Counted from the stretch's first letter, positions 40,546-49,708 are shown. The stretch: DNA of 64,000 nt from Serratia sp. FDAARGOS_506 (GCF_003812745.1 NZ_CP033831.1:2604001-2668000); one strand, 5' to 3'. Numbers and translations are program-made. The notes: a model not told the origin generated them from the letters alone.

Positions 40546-41085
40546 TTAGCCGACGATATCGGCCAGGCTCAGCTCTTCGACGATCTGTTTGACCCAGGCG
40601 TCCACGCGCTCGTTGGTCAGCTCAGGCTGACGGTCTTCGTCGATCGCCAGACCGATGAAGTGGTTGTCGTCCGCCAGGCCTTTGGAGGCCTCGAAGTGGT
40701 AGCCTTTGGTCGGCCAGTGGCCCACGATGGCCGCGCCGCGCGGTTCGATGATGTCGCGGATGGTACCCATCGCGTCACAGAAGTATTCCGCGTAGTCTTC
40801 CTGGTCGCCGCAGCCGAACAGCGCCACCAGTTTGCCGTTGAAGTCGACTTCTTCCAGCGTCGGGAAGAAATCATCCCAGTCACACTGCGCTTCACCGTAG
40901 TACCAGGTCGGGATACCTAGCAGCAGGATATCGAACCCTTCCAGGTCTTCTTTGCTGCTTTTAGCGATGTCATGCACTTCAGAGACGTCGTCGCCAAACT
41001 GTTTCTGGAGAATTTTCTGGATCATTTTGGCAATGTTTTCGGTATTGCCAGTGTCGCTGCCAAAGAAAATGCCTACAGTAGCCAT
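40546..41085 (-). CDS. fldA: Flavodoxin 1
   Basis: A 179-residue long-chain flavodoxin carrying electrons to MetH, PFL-activating enzyme and biotin synthase. The FMN phosphate loop is FGSDTGNTE (about residues 7-15); the 50s and 90s loops PTWYYGEAQCDWDDFF and FGCGDQEDYAEYF are present. The ATG at 41085 is used. Compared with the E. coli protein (176) it has four extra residues, ILQK, after KMIQK in helix 1, next to a repeated CAGAAA in the DNA. Confidence 0.96.
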   Translation of the reverse strand: MATVGIFFGSDTGNTENIAKMIQKILQKQFGDDVSEVHDIAKSSKEDLEGFDILLLGIPTWYYGEAQCDWDDFFPTLEEVDFNGKLVALFGCGDQEDYAEYFCDAMGTIRDIIEPRGAAIVGHWPTKGYHFEASKGLADDNHFIGLAIDEDRQPELTNERVDAWVKQIVEELSLADIVG

Positions 41086-41108
41086 ATCGCGTATAACCTT
41101 TAAATTCA

Positions 41109-41123
41109 AGTAATTGCATTACT
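41109..41123. repeat. Palindrome in the fldA upstream region
   Basis: AGTAAT-TGC-ATTACT is a perfect inverted repeat about 24 bases upstream of the fldA start, in the right place for an operator. It does not match the Fur box well. Confidence 0.4.
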
Positions 41124-41349
41124 CGACGCCGGCACTGCCGCCGCTGACGCCGATTAAAATGATGCCATGGCAAGAGCCTTTCGCCTCCGGGGCGGGCGCC
41201 GACAGGCGCAGTCTCTTACCGGTAAATGCGTATCATGCCAGAAAGTGGCGCCGGGGTTTTATCGCATTTATGCGATGCCGGAGAATGAAGAAAAGCGTGG
41301 TCGATCCGGCGTTGTCCTTAACGCCGCGCCGCGCGTGCGGCCGAAGAGA

Positions 41350-41637
41350 TCAATGTTCCGGCTGTTCTTCCGCCAGTTGCGCCAACAGCATCTGCTCGAT
41401 GAGTTCGCTGCGGCTGATGTTGCGCTGTTCCGCCAGTTTGTTCAGGGCGTCCACCGCATCCGCGTTGATTTTCAGCTCTACGCGCCGCAATCCACGCACT
41501 TTATCGCGCCGTAACTGATTGCGCTTGTTGATTCTAAGCTGTTCATCGCGGGAAAGCGGGTTGGTTTTCGGGCGCCCCGGACGGCGTTCATCTGCGAACA
41601 GATCCAGCGTCGTGCGATCCGTTTGTTCTTTTGCCAT
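41350..41637 (-). CDS. ybfE: YbfE, small DNA-binding-like protein
   Basis: A 95-residue basic protein. The start MAKEQTDRTTLDLFADERRP and the run RDKVRGLRRVELKINADAV match E. coli YbfE; the second half reads like a ribbon-helix-helix segment (VELKINADAVDALNKLAEQ). In E. coli the gene is LexA-regulated; I found no clear LexA box here. The ATG at 41637 is used over a longer frame to 41718. It lies between fldA and ybfF. Confidence 0.85.
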   Translation of the reverse strand: MAKEQTDRTTLDLFADERRPGRPKTNPLSRDEQLRINKRNQLRRDKVRGLRRVELKINADAVDALNKLAEQRNISRSELIEQMLLAQLAEEQPEH

Positions 41638-41749
41638 AGGTAGCGGTACTGCAAGGGAGTTTGCATCAAAAAGCGCTCGCACGCTTCCGGAGGCATCGGT
41701 TAACACACTTCGGGCCAATAAACCCTAACCCAAATTTACCCCCGAACCG

Positions 41750-41763
41750 GCGTTCGCGAACGC
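41750..41763. repeat. 14-bp palindrome upstream of ybfE
   Basis: GCGTTCGCGAACGC is a perfect palindrome in the ybfF-ybfE gap, about 115 bases before the ybfE start. It could be a regulator site for ybfE. Confidence 0.4.
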
Positions 41764-41840
41764 GCTGGCGCGGCGGCAAAATTATAGCGCGCCATATTAC
41801 CCCAGCAGATGGAGCGACGACAATGCCTAACTGCGGGGCA

Positions 41841-41870
41841 AACGCGCTAAGCCGTTATCTTTAGCGCGTT
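41841..41870. terminator. Hairpin after ybfF
   Basis: AACGCGCTAA and TTAGCGCGTT form a perfect 10-bp inverted repeat with a 10-base loop. On the ybfF strand only three T follow; on the opposite strand six T follow, although no gene there needs it. Confidence 0.55.
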
Positions 41871-41893
41871 TTTTCGCCAGGTGAGCGCGTTTT

Positions 41894-42655
41894 TCAGGCT
41901 TCGTCGAGGAAACGGTGAATGGCGCGCAGCACCGCTTCCGGTTTTTCGGCGTGCACCCAATGGCCGGTGCCGGCGACGACGTGTGCGCGGGCCTGCGGGA
42001 ACTGGCGGGCGATGTCCGCCCGGTAGCTGTCCTGCACGTACGGCGACAGGCCGCCGCGAATGAACAGGGTCGGGTGCGGCCAGGCCGGTATTTCCTGCCA
42101 GCCGGTGATGTCTTCGTAGCGTTCGATCAGCACCGGCAGGTTGAAGCGCCACTCGCCGTTGTGGAAGGACTTCAGCAGGAACTGGATCACGCCTTCTTCC
42201 TGCAGGTACTCGCGCATCAGCTGAGCGGCCGCCTGGCGTTGGGTGATGCCGGCCGCACTGACGGCCTTCAGCGCGGCGAAGATCTCGTCGTGGCGGCGGG
42301 CCTGGTAATCCACCGGCGCGACGTCGATAACGATCAGCCTGGCGACGCGCTCGGGCGCGATGGCGGTCAGCGCCATCGCCGCTTTGCCGCCCATCGAATG
42401 GCCGATGACGATCGCTTTCTCCAGCTGCAGTTCGTCGAGCAGCGCCAGCAGGTCCTGCGCCATGGCGGGATAGTTCATGTCGTCGGCACGCGGGGAGAGG
42501 CCGTGGTTGCGCAGATCGACTTTGATCACGCTGTGCTGTTTATGCAGATCGCGCGCCAGCACGCCCAGGTTGTCCAGATTGCCGAACAGCCCGTGGATCA
42601 GCAGCACCGGCAGCGCGTCTGACTCGGTGGCCAGCAGTTGATAATGTAATTTCAT
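41894..42655 (-). CDS. ybfF: YbfF, alpha/beta-hydrolase esterase
   Basis: A 253-residue alpha/beta-hydrolase. The oxyanion region is LLIHGLFGNLDN, the nucleophile elbow is GHSMGG (about residue 87-92), and the catalytic histidine is in GTGHWVHAEKP near the end. E. coli YbfF hydrolyses short acyl esters and palmitoyl- and malonyl-CoA in vitro. The ATG at 42655 matches the family start; it is divergent from seqA. Confidence 0.93.
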   Translation of the reverse strand: MKLHYQLLATESDALPVLLIHGLFGNLDNLGVLARDLHKQHSVIKVDLRNHGLSPRADDMNYPAMAQDLLALLDELQLEKAIVIGHSMGGKAAMALTAIAPERVARLIVIDVAPVDYQARRHDEIFAALKAVSAAGITQRQAAAQLMREYLQEEGVIQFLLKSFHNGEWRFNLPVLIERYEDITGWQEIPAWPHPTLFIRGGLSPYVQDSYRADIARQFPQARAHVVAGTGHWVHAEKPEAVLRAIHRFLDEA

Positions 42656-42891
42656 GGCGAAGTTCATGCTGAGAGAGATTCAGATTAGGGTATCATGATT
42701 GAATCGCACGATGAATCATGCGGAATTTTCGCGGCGCGGGCTTGGCAGCGCCGGCTATAGGTATTAGTCTGCATTTTCCGTCCGGAGGCACATTGTTGTG
42801 TTCGCCCCAGCGCTTTTAACCTTATAATCCCATGGCTTGAATGCAGGATCTGGCTTCAGGTTCTAAGTAGAAAAAACAGTATTGGATAAAG

Positions 42892-43434
42892 ATGAAAACT
42901 ATTGAAGTCGACGAAGAGCTTTACCGTTATATTGCCAGCCACACGCAACACATCGGTGAAAGCGCGTCCGATATTTTACGCCGCATGTTGAAATTCACCG
43001 CAGGGCAACCGGTGCGCGCGTTGCCTGCTGCCAGTGCGCCGCAGTCCGTCGAGCTGGAAAAAACGGCGCCGGCACAGCGTCCGCGCGATCGCGTGCGCGC
43101 CATGCGTGAGCTGCTGCTGTCGGATGAATATGCCGAGCAGAACAAAGCGGTCAACCGTTTCATGCTGGTGCTGTCCACGCTGTATACCCTCGATGCCGCC
43201 GGTTTCGCCGCCGCCACCGATGCGTTGACCGGCCGTACCCGCACCTATTTTGCCGGCGATCAGCAGACCCTGCTGGCCAACGGCACGCATACCAAGCCGA
43301 AGCATGTACCGGGCACCCCTTACTGGGTGATCACCAATACCAATACCGGCCGCAAACGCAGCATGATCGAACACATCATGCAGGCCATGCAGTTCCCGGC
43401 GGAACTGATCGAGAAAGTTTGCGGTACCGTCTAA
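42892..43434 (+). CDS. seqA: Replication initiation negative regulator SeqA
   Basis: A 180-residue protein that binds hemimethylated GATC sites and sequesters oriC. The N-terminal oligomerisation part (MKTIEVDEELYRYIASHTQH) and C-terminal DNA-binding domain (about 65-180, with TKPKHVPGTPYWVITNTNTG) are intact. A TATAAT lies at 42823-42828, 64 bases before the start, with no good -35. pgm follows after 71 bases on the same strand. Confidence 0.97.
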   Translation: MKTIEVDEELYRYIASHTQHIGESASDILRRMLKFTAGQPVRALPAASAPQSVELEKTAPAQRPRDRVRAMRELLLSDEYAEQNKAVNRFMLVLSTLYTLDAAGFAAATDALTGRTRTYFAGDQQTLLANGTHTKPKHVPGTPYWVITNTNTGRKRSMIEHIMQAMQFPAELIEKVCGTV

Positions 43435-43505
43435 TTTAGCGAACAGCCCGTCATGATGGCCGTGCGCGACGTATTTGCCCGGCCACCGACAGGGATGAGG
43501 GAGAT

Positions 43506-45155
43506 ATGTCGATGGCGAATAATCCACGTGCCGGGCAGCCCGCCCGCCAAAGCGATCTGATCAACGTAGCCCAGCTGACGTCGCAGTACTATGTGCTGCA
43601 ACCGGAAGCCGGCAATTCCGCACATGCGGTGAAGTTTGGCACCTCCGGCCACCGCGGCAGCGCGCAGCGCCACAGCTTCAACGAAGCGCACATCCTCGCC
43701 ATCGCTCAGGCGATCGCCGAAGTTCGTCATCAGCAGGGCACTACCGGCCCGTGCTACGTGGGCAAAGATACCCATGCGCTGTCCGAGCCGGCCTTCATTT
43801 CCGTGCTGGAAGTGTTGACCGCCAACGGCGTCGATGTGATCGTGCAGGAAAACAACGGCTTCACGCCAACGCCGGCGGTATCGCACGCCATTCTGTGCCA
43901 CAACCGCCGCGGCGGCGCGCAGGCCGACGGCATCGTCATTACGCCGTCCCATAACCCACCGGAAGACGGCGGCATCAAGTACAACCCGCCGAACGGCGGC
44001 CCGGCTGACACCAACCTGACGTCGGTGATCGAAAAGCGTGCCAACGAACTGCTGGCGCAACAGCTGAAAGGCGTTCAGCGTCAGTCGCTGGATAAAGCCT
44101 GGAACAGCGGCCACTTGCACGCCAAAGATCTGGTGCAGCCTTATGTTGAAGGTCTGGTTGAGGTGGTCGATATGCCGGCCATCCAACGCGCCGGCCTGAA
44201 GCTGGGCGTGGATCCGCTCGGCGGTTCCGGCATCGCCTATTGGCAGCGCGTGGCGGAGCACTACAACCTGGATCTGACGCTGGTGAACGATTCCATCGAT
44301 CAGACCTTCCGCTTTATGCACCTGGACCACGACGGCATCATCCGCATGGACTGCTCGTCCGAGTCGGCGATGGCCGGCCTGCTGGCGCTGCGCGACAAAT
44401 TCGATCTGGCGTTCGCCAACGATCCGGATTACGACCGCCACGGCATCGTCACGCCGAAGGGCCTGATGAACCCGAACCACTATCTGGCGGTAGCCATCAA
44501 CTACCTGTTCCAGCATCGCCCGCAGTGGGGTGCCGATGTCGCGGTAGGTAAAACGCTGGTGTCCAGCGCGATGATCGATCGCGTGGTGGCTGACCTGGGC
44601 CGCAAGCTGGTGGAAGTGCCGGTCGGCTTCAAGTGGTTCGTGGACGGCCTGTTCGACGGCAGCCTGGGCTTCGGCGGCGAAGAGAGCGCCGGGGCCTCGT
44701 TCCTGCGCTTCAACGGCCAGCCTTGGTCGACGGACAAAGACGGCATCATCATGTGCCTGCTGGCGGCTGAAATCACTGCGGTAACCGGTGAGAATCCGCA
44801 GCATCACTATGACGATCTGGCCAAGCGCTTCGGTGCGCCAAGCTACAACCGCATCCAGGCGCCGGCGACTGCGGCGCAAAAAGCGGCGCTGTCCAAGCTG
44901 TCGCCGGAGATGGTCAAGGCCAATACCCTGGCAGGCGATCCGATCACCGCACGTCTGACCGCGGCACCGGGCAACGGCGCGTCGATTGGCGGCCTGAAAG
45001 TGATGACCGACAACGGCTGGTTCGCGGCCCGTCCTTCCGGTACCGAAGAGGCTTACAAGATCTACTGCGAGAGTTTCCTCGGGGCGGAACACCGCGAGAA
45101 GATTGAGCACGAAGCGGTCGAGATCGTCAGCGAAGTGCTGGCTTCCGCCAAGTAA
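43506..45155 (+). CDS. pgm: Phosphoglucomutase
   Basis: A 549-residue enzyme interconverting glucose-1-phosphate and glucose-6-phosphate, feeding UDP-glucose, glycogen and trehalose synthesis. The phosphoserine loop TPSHNPP places the active Ser148; the metal loop is DPDYDRHG, the sugar loop is GEESAG and the phosphate loop is RPSGTE. The ATG at 43506 follows a GAGGGAGAT site; an ATG two codons later is closer to the E. coli start. Confidence 0.96.
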   Translation: MSMANNPRAGQPARQSDLINVAQLTSQYYVLQPEAGNSAHAVKFGTSGHRGSAQRHSFNEAHILAIAQAIAEVRHQQGTTGPCYVGKDTHALSEPAFISVLEVLTANGVDVIVQENNGFTPTPAVSHAILCHNRRGGAQADGIVITPSHNPPEDGGIKYNPPNGGPADTNLTSVIEKRANELLAQQLKGVQRQSLDKAWNSGHLHAKDLVQPYVEGLVEVVDMPAIQRAGLKLGVDPLGGSGIAYWQRVAEHYNLDLTLVNDSIDQTFRFMHLDHDGIIRMDCSSESAMAGLLALRDKFDLAFANDPDYDRHGIVTPKGLMNPNHYLAVAINYLFQHRPQWGADVAVGKTLVSSAMIDRVVADLGRKLVEVPVGFKWFVDGLFDGSLGFGGEESAGASFLRFNGQPWSTDKDGIIMCLLAAEITAVTGENPQHHYDDLAKRFGAPSYNRIQAPATAAQKAALSKLSPEMVKANTLAGDPITARLTAAPGNGASIGGLKVMTDNGWFAARPSGTEEAYKIYCESFLGAEHREKIEHEAVEIVSEVLASAK

Positions 45156-45174
45156 TCATTTTTCCTGATTGATG

Positions 45175-45202
45175 AAAGCGCTGTTTTTACAGCGCTTTTT
45201 TT
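45175..45202 (+). terminator. Intrinsic terminator of pgm
   Basis: AAAGCGCTGT and ACAGCGCTTT pair around TTT, followed by a T-run. Confidence 0.9.
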
Positions 45203-45212
45203 ATGCCTGTAA

Positions 45213-45302
45213 TTTAGATATATCTTTTTCTTGGCCCGCGCTTGCGCATTTAGATATATCGATCTAGATTAGCGTTATCGACGCTGTTTAGATATATCTA
45301 AA
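45213..45302. repeat. Three copies of TTTAGATATATC, operator array of the PadR gene
   Basis: TTTAGATATATC occurs at 45213-45224, 45249-45260 and 45287-45298. The third extends to the perfect 16-bp palindrome TTTAGATATATCTAAA (45287-45302), and the second is followed by ATCTAGAT. Spacings are 36 and 38 bases, between three and four helical turns. The copies flank and overlap the candidate promoter of the PadR gene, pointing to cooperative autoregulation. Confidence 0.85.
45242..45270 (+). promoter_or_regulatory. Candidate promoter of the PadR gene
   Basis: TTGCGC (45242-45247) and TAGATT (45265-45270) are 17 bases apart; the second operator copy fills the spacer. Confidence 0.5.
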
Positions 45303-45345
45303 CAACCTCGTATTGATGTTCCCTGTTAAAGCGAGGTATCACCCT

Positions 45346-45990
45346 ATGTTTCATCGATTAGGTTTACACCGTCACCATCACCACCATGAATGCGAAGCGG
45401 GCGAGGGCCGCCGCCATCGCGGAGGGCGTCATCATTTCGGCGGCGACGGCGAAGAGCACGGCCGAGGGCGCGGTGGCCGCGGTGGGCGTCATCGCCTGTT
45501 CGAACACGGCGATCTGCGCCTGGTGCTGTTGGCGCTGGTGGCGCGCAAGCCCAGCCACGGTTATGAGCTGATCAAGGCGATCGAGGAAGCCTCTTCCGGT
45601 CTGTACGTGCCGAGCCCTGGGGTGATTTACCCCACGCTGACGCTGCTGGAAGAACAGGATTTCCTTGAGCCGCTCACCACCGGCAACGGCCGTAAAAGCT
45701 ACCGCATTACTGCGGCGGGTGAGGGTGAGCTGCAAAAGCATCAACAGGTGGTTGAAGTCATTCTGGCGCGCCTGGCGGGCGCCGGCCGCGAACATCATCG
45801 GCACGGCAATCTGGCGGAAGGCATTTACGACGCCATGAACCGTCTGCGCAGCCTGCTGCGCGGCAACGTGATGCGCGCCGATCTCACGCCGCAGCAGGTG
45901 GAGCGCATCAACGCCGCGTTGCTGACCGCTGTGGCGGCGATCGAAAGCGAAATGCATATTCAACCCACGCAACAACAGGAGAAGAACTGA
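45346..45990 (+). CDS. PadR-family regulator, YqjI-like, histidine-rich
   Basis: A 214-residue transcription factor. Residues 1-54 hold 13 histidines, one cysteine (Cys16) and many Gly/Arg, including a run of five His at 10-14. A PadR winged helix follows (about 50-135: LVLLALVARKPSHGYELIKA, then SPGVIYPTLTLLEEQ), then a helical tail. The layout is that of E. coli YqjI, a nickel-sensing repressor whose N-terminus binds metal, but the gene is not beside yqjH. The ATG at 45346 has a GAGGT site; a TTG/ATG pair upstream falls in the leader. The three upstream operators suggest it represses itself. Confidence 0.88.
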   Translation: MFHRLGLHRHHHHHECEAGEGRRHRGGRHHFGGDGEEHGRGRGGRGGRHRLFEHGDLRLVLLALVARKPSHGYELIKAIEEASSGLYVPSPGVIYPTLTLLEEQDFLEPLTTGNGRKSYRITAAGEGELQKHQQVVEVILARLAGAGREHHRHGNLAEGIYDAMNRLRSLLRGNVMRADLTPQQVERINAALLTAVAAIESEMHIQPTQQQEKN

Positions 45991-46289
45991 TGCCCGGCCA
46001 CCGTTTCAATATTACCGTTGAAGCCCTGAGCGATCGCCAGGGCAATCCCGTCGAGAAAGCGCCGCTGAGTTTTGAAGTGACCAACCACGACGATATTCTC
46101 GATATCGTCGAGCGCATCCGGGCGCGTGACGATCTGAACTTCGGCCCCGAGCAGAGCGCGGCCTTCGCCGTGGGATTAAAGCTGTTCTCCGAGGTGATGA
46201 TAGAAAACCGCAAACACCCGGTGTTCGCTCCGCTGCGCGATGCGTTTAAAGAATTTATGGTCGGATTGAAGAAGGGGCCGGCGGCGTAA
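45990..46289 (+). CDS. DUF3861 family protein
   Basis: A 99-residue soluble protein (MPGHRFNITVEALSDRQGNP). It resembles the DUF3861 family, a small uncharacterised domain; I base this on the pattern LSFEVTNHDDILDIVERIR. Its ATG shares one base with the stop of the PadR gene (TGATG), so the two are translationally coupled and should share metal or stress control. Its stop is 16 bases from the convergent kdpE stop with no terminator visible. Confidence 0.75.
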   Translation: MPGHRFNITVEALSDRQGNPVEKAPLSFEVTNHDDILDIVERIRARDDLNFGPEQSAAFAVGLKLFSEVMIENRKHPVFAPLRDAFKEFMVGLKKGPAA

Positions 46290-46305
46290 AGGCGCGCCAG
46301 CCGGG

Positions 46306-46995
46306 TTAAGGCATGAAGCGATAGCCGACGCCGGTTTCGGTCAGCAGGTGTTTGGGCCGAGCCGGATCGGCTTCGAGCTTCTGCCGCAGGTGGCCCATGT
46401 AGATGCGCAGATAGTGGCTGTGCTCCACGTAGTTCGGCCCCCAGACGTGGCTCAGCAGCTGCCGTTGGGTGATCACTTTGCCGGCGTTGGCCAACAGCTC
46501 CGCCAACAGGCGAAACTCGATCGGCGTCAGGTGCAGATCTTCGTTGTTGCGCAGCACCCGGCGATTCACCAGATCGACGGTGATTTCCGAAAAACTTATC
46601 AGCGGGCTTTCCTGTTGGCTGGCGGAGTGGCGGCGCAGCGCGACCCGCACCCGCGCCAGCAGCTCGCCGATGCCGAACGGTTTGCTGAGGTAGTCGTCGG
46701 CACCGGCGTCCAACGCGGCTATTTTGTCCTCTTCGGCGTTGCGCGCGGACAGCACGATCACCGGAATGGCGCTCCATTGCCGCAGATCGCGGATGTAGCT
46801 CAGCCCGTCGCCGTCCGGCAAGCCCAAATCAAGAATGATCAGATCCGGTTTGCGCGTGCCGGCTTCAATCAGTCCGCGCTGCAGCGTTTCACTTTCAAAT
46901 ACCCGCAGGCCTTCGCTCTCCAGCGCGGTGCGCACGAAGCGGCGGATCTCTTTTTCATCTTCAACAATCAGAATGTTGGTTGGCGTTATGCTCAC
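46306..46995 (-). CDS. kdpE: KDP operon response regulator KdpE
   Basis: A 229-residue OmpR-class regulator. The receiver domain (about 1-120) has the phospho-acceptor Asp56 (IILDLGLPDGDG) and acidic pocket EDE at 12-14; the winged helix covers about 130-225 and ends GVGYRFMP. I used a GTG start at 46995, which has an AGGGGA site and the family N-terminus; a longer frame reaching 47139 lies inside kdpD. Confidence 0.94.
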   Translation of the reverse strand: MSITPTNILIVEDEKEIRRFVRTALESEGLRVFESETLQRGLIEAGTRKPDLIILDLGLPDGDGLSYIRDLRQWSAIPVIVLSARNAEEDKIAALDAGADDYLSKPFGIGELLARVRVALRRHSASQQESPLISFSEITVDLVNRRVLRNNEDLHLTPIEFRLLAELLANAGKVITQRQLLSHVWGPNYVEHSHYLRIYMGHLRQKLEADPARPKHLLTETGVGYRFMP

Positions 46996-47011
46996 GTTTC
47001 CCCTGCGTTGA

Positions 47012-49708
47012 TTACAGATCGAAGGCGTCGCCGTCGATCTCGGGCGGTTTTTCCAGCGGCAGCACGAAACGGAAGCTGGCGCCGCCGTTGGCGCCGTTTT
47101 CCGCCCAGATGCGGCCATCATGTACTTCAATAATGGCACGGCAAATCGCTAACCCCAAGCCGACGCCGGGGATCGCCGATTCTTTATTACCACGTGAAAA
47201 TTTGTCGAAAATTAGCTGCAGCTGATCGGCAGGGATGCCCGGACCGTTATCCCAGACCTCGACTTCCAGCCAATCGGGCAGCGTGCGGGCGCGAATGCCG
47301 ATGGTAGCCTCGACGCCGGCGTATTTATTGGCGTTTTCCAACAGATTGGTGAACACCCGCTCCAGCAGGCTGCCGTCGCAGTTCACCAGGATCTGTTCCG
47401 GCGGTAGCTCGACCACGATCGGATGCTGGCTGAGCAGCGGCTCCAGCATGTGCAGCGAGGCGCCGACGATCTCTTCCAGCGACTGCCACTCTTTGCGCAG
47501 GCTGAAACCGCCGGACTGGATGCGCGCCATATCCAGCAGGTTGTTCACCAGCCGGGTGGTGCTCAGCACCTGTTGGCGGATCTGGCTGGCCTGGGTAGCG
47601 TGGTTGGAGCCTTCGGCCGCCAGGTCCAGCGTGAGGATTTCCGCCTGGCCGAACAGCACGGTCAGCGGCGTGCGCAGATCGTGTGACAGCGCCGCCAGCA
47701 GCGAGTTGCGCAGCTGTTCGCGCTCGGCGTCCAGCTTGGCTTCTTCGGCGCTGCGCGCCAGGTGCAGCCGCTCCAGCGCGCTGGCGATCAGCACCGCGAA
47801 GGTCTGCAGCAGCCGCTGCTGTTCCGGTACCATCAGCTGGCGCAGGTTGTTGGGCTCGATCGCCAGCAGGCCGAAGGTCTGCTTGGGGGTATTGAGCGGC
47901 AGCAGCTGGTAAGGCACGCCGGGCAGGGTGTCGGTGCCGGCGCCGGCCGGCAAGCCTTTGTCGAAGCTCCAGCGCGCGATGGCTTCGTCTACCGACAGCA
48001 GCCCGCCTTCCTCGCCGACCATCTGTTGCAGGCGGCCGTCTTCCTGCGGCAGCAACAGCACGGTTTTCGCCTGGAAACTGCTGGAGAGGAAGTGGCGGCT
48101 GGTGTTGGCGATGTCGGCTACGGTCAGCGCGCGGCTTAGCCCACGCGACATTTCGTACAGGTGGCGCGCCCGCTGCTCGCGGTAGCGCGCCACCCGAGCC
48201 TGATAACGCACCCCGGCGGTCAGGTTGCCGATGATGATGCCGACGGCGAGCATTACGCCGAAGGTCAGCAGATACTGCATATCGCTGACGGCGAACGACC
48301 ATTCGGGCTGGACAAAGAACAGATCGAAACTGGCGACGTTGATCACCGCCGCCAGCACCGACGGCCAGCGGCCGAAGAACAGGGCGACGATCGCCACGCC
48401 GAGCAGATAGACCATCACCAGATTGGCCTGATCGAAGCCCGGCAGCAGCCACTGCGAGAGCAGGGTAATCAGCGCGCACAGCGCCACCGCGACCACGCAA
48501 CCGCGCAGCTGCATGCGCCATTTATCATTGAAGCTGCGGCCGTCGTGCTCCTTGCCCGGCGGCGGTTGTGCGGTGTCGCTCTCCAGCGCCACGATCACCA
48601 GATCGAGATCCGGGCCCAGCCGGCCGAGGCGATCGGCGAAGCTGCCGCGCAGCTTCCAGCGCTGCTCGCTGCGGCGGCCGATGATGATTTTGCCGAGGTT
48701 ATGCTCGCGGGCGTAGCGCAGCACCGCGCGCTCTTCGGACGGATCGGCCAGGGTGGCGGTTTCTGCCCCCAGTTCCTGCGCCAGCCGCAGCGCGCGCAGA
48801 ATGGCGCGGCGCTGGTTTTCCGGCAGCCGGTGCAGCTTGGGGGTTTCCACATAGACCGCATGCCAGTGGCAGCCGAGCCGCGCCGCCAGCCGGGCGGCGA
48901 TGCGCACCAGCTTTTCGTTGCCGCTGTTGTGGCCGACGCACAGCAGAATGCTGTCGCGGGTGTGCCACACTTTCTCGCGCCCCTGGGTGTCGCGAAACTC
49001 GCGCATCTGGTCATCGACCCGATCGGCGGTGCGGCGCAGCGCCAGCTCGCGCAGGGCGATCAGGTTGCCTTTGCGGAAGAAGTGCTCGATAGCGCGCTCG
49101 GCCTGGCCGGGAATATACACTTTGCCTTCGTGCAGCCGCCGGCGTAGATCGTCCGGCGGCAGATCGACCAGCACCACTTCGCTGGCTTCGTCAAACACGT
49201 GGTCGGGCACCGTTTCGCGCACCCGCACGCCGGTCACGCCGCCCACTACGTCGTTCAGGCTTTCCAGATGCTGTACGTTGACGGTGGTCAGAACGTCGAT
49301 GCCGGCATCCAGCAGCTCTTCCACATCCTGCCAGCGTTTGGGGTGGCGCGAACCATGAGCGTTGCTGTGCGCCAGTTCATCCATCAACACCAGCGCCGGG
49401 TGGCGCGCCAGCGCGGCGTCGAGATCGAATTCATGCACCAGCCGGCCGCGATGCTGGATGCGTTTTTGCGGCAGCAGCGTGAGGCCGTCGAGCAGGGCGG
49501 CGGTCTCGCTACGGCCGTGGGTTTCCACCACGCCGACCAGCACGTCCAGCCCCTGAGCGCGCAAACGCTGGGCTTCCTGCAGCATGGCGTAGGTTTTGCC
49601 GACGCCGGCGCAGGCGCCGAAGAATACCTTCAACCGGCCGCGCGGTTTTTCATTGGCCAACGCCAGCAGGCTATCGGGATCGGGGCGCTGCTGCTCTTCT
49701 TCGACCAT
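47012..49708 (-). CDS. kdpD: Potassium/turgor sensor kinase KdpD
   Basis: An 898-residue sensor kinase. The N-terminal KdpD domain has the Walker A motif GACAGVGKT (about 31-39), a universal-stress-protein domain follows (about 250-370), then four closely spaced membrane spans (about 395-500), a GAF-like segment, and the kinase core with phospho-His676 (LSHDLRTPLT), N-box and DNGPG G-box. The ATG at 49708 follows AAGGAAT. It overlaps no neighbour; kdpC ends 73 bases upstream. Confidence 0.95.
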   Translation of the reverse strand: MVEEEQQRPDPDSLLALANEKPRGRLKVFFGACAGVGKTYAMLQEAQRLRAQGLDVLVGVVETHGRSETAALLDGLTLLPQKRIQHRGRLVHEFDLDAALARHPALVLMDELAHSNAHGSRHPKRWQDVEELLDAGIDVLTTVNVQHLESLNDVVGGVTGVRVRETVPDHVFDEASEVVLVDLPPDDLRRRLHEGKVYIPGQAERAIEHFFRKGNLIALRELALRRTADRVDDQMREFRDTQGREKVWHTRDSILLCVGHNSGNEKLVRIAARLAARLGCHWHAVYVETPKLHRLPENQRRAILRALRLAQELGAETATLADPSEERAVLRYAREHNLGKIIIGRRSEQRWKLRGSFADRLGRLGPDLDLVIVALESDTAQPPPGKEHDGRSFNDKWRMQLRGCVVAVALCALITLLSQWLLPGFDQANLVMVYLLGVAIVALFFGRWPSVLAAVINVASFDLFFVQPEWSFAVSDMQYLLTFGVMLAVGIIIGNLTAGVRYQARVARYREQRARHLYEMSRGLSRALTVADIANTSRHFLSSSFQAKTVLLLPQEDGRLQQMVGEEGGLLSVDEAIARWSFDKGLPAGAGTDTLPGVPYQLLPLNTPKQTFGLLAIEPNNLRQLMVPEQQRLLQTFAVLIASALERLHLARSAEEAKLDAEREQLRNSLLAALSHDLRTPLTVLFGQAEILTLDLAAEGSNHATQASQIRQQVLSTTRLVNNLLDMARIQSGGFSLRKEWQSLEEIVGASLHMLEPLLSQHPIVVELPPEQILVNCDGSLLERVFTNLLENANKYAGVEATIGIRARTLPDWLEVEVWDNGPGIPADQLQLIFDKFSRGNKESAIPGVGLGLAICRAIIEVHDGRIWAENGANGGASFRFVLPLEKPPEIDGDAFDL

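Noticed and set aside
41638-41893. LexA box upstream of ybfE
   Set aside because: No CTG-N10-CAG with an AT-rich centre was found; only unrelated palindromes are present.
43431-45110. A 559-residue frame opposite pgm
   Set aside because: Antisense shadow; every phosphoglucomutase loop is intact on the plus strand.
45313-45345. Upstream start for the PadR regulator
   Set aside because: It begins just after the third operator and lacks a ribosome binding site; the ATG at 45346 has GAGGT at the right distance.
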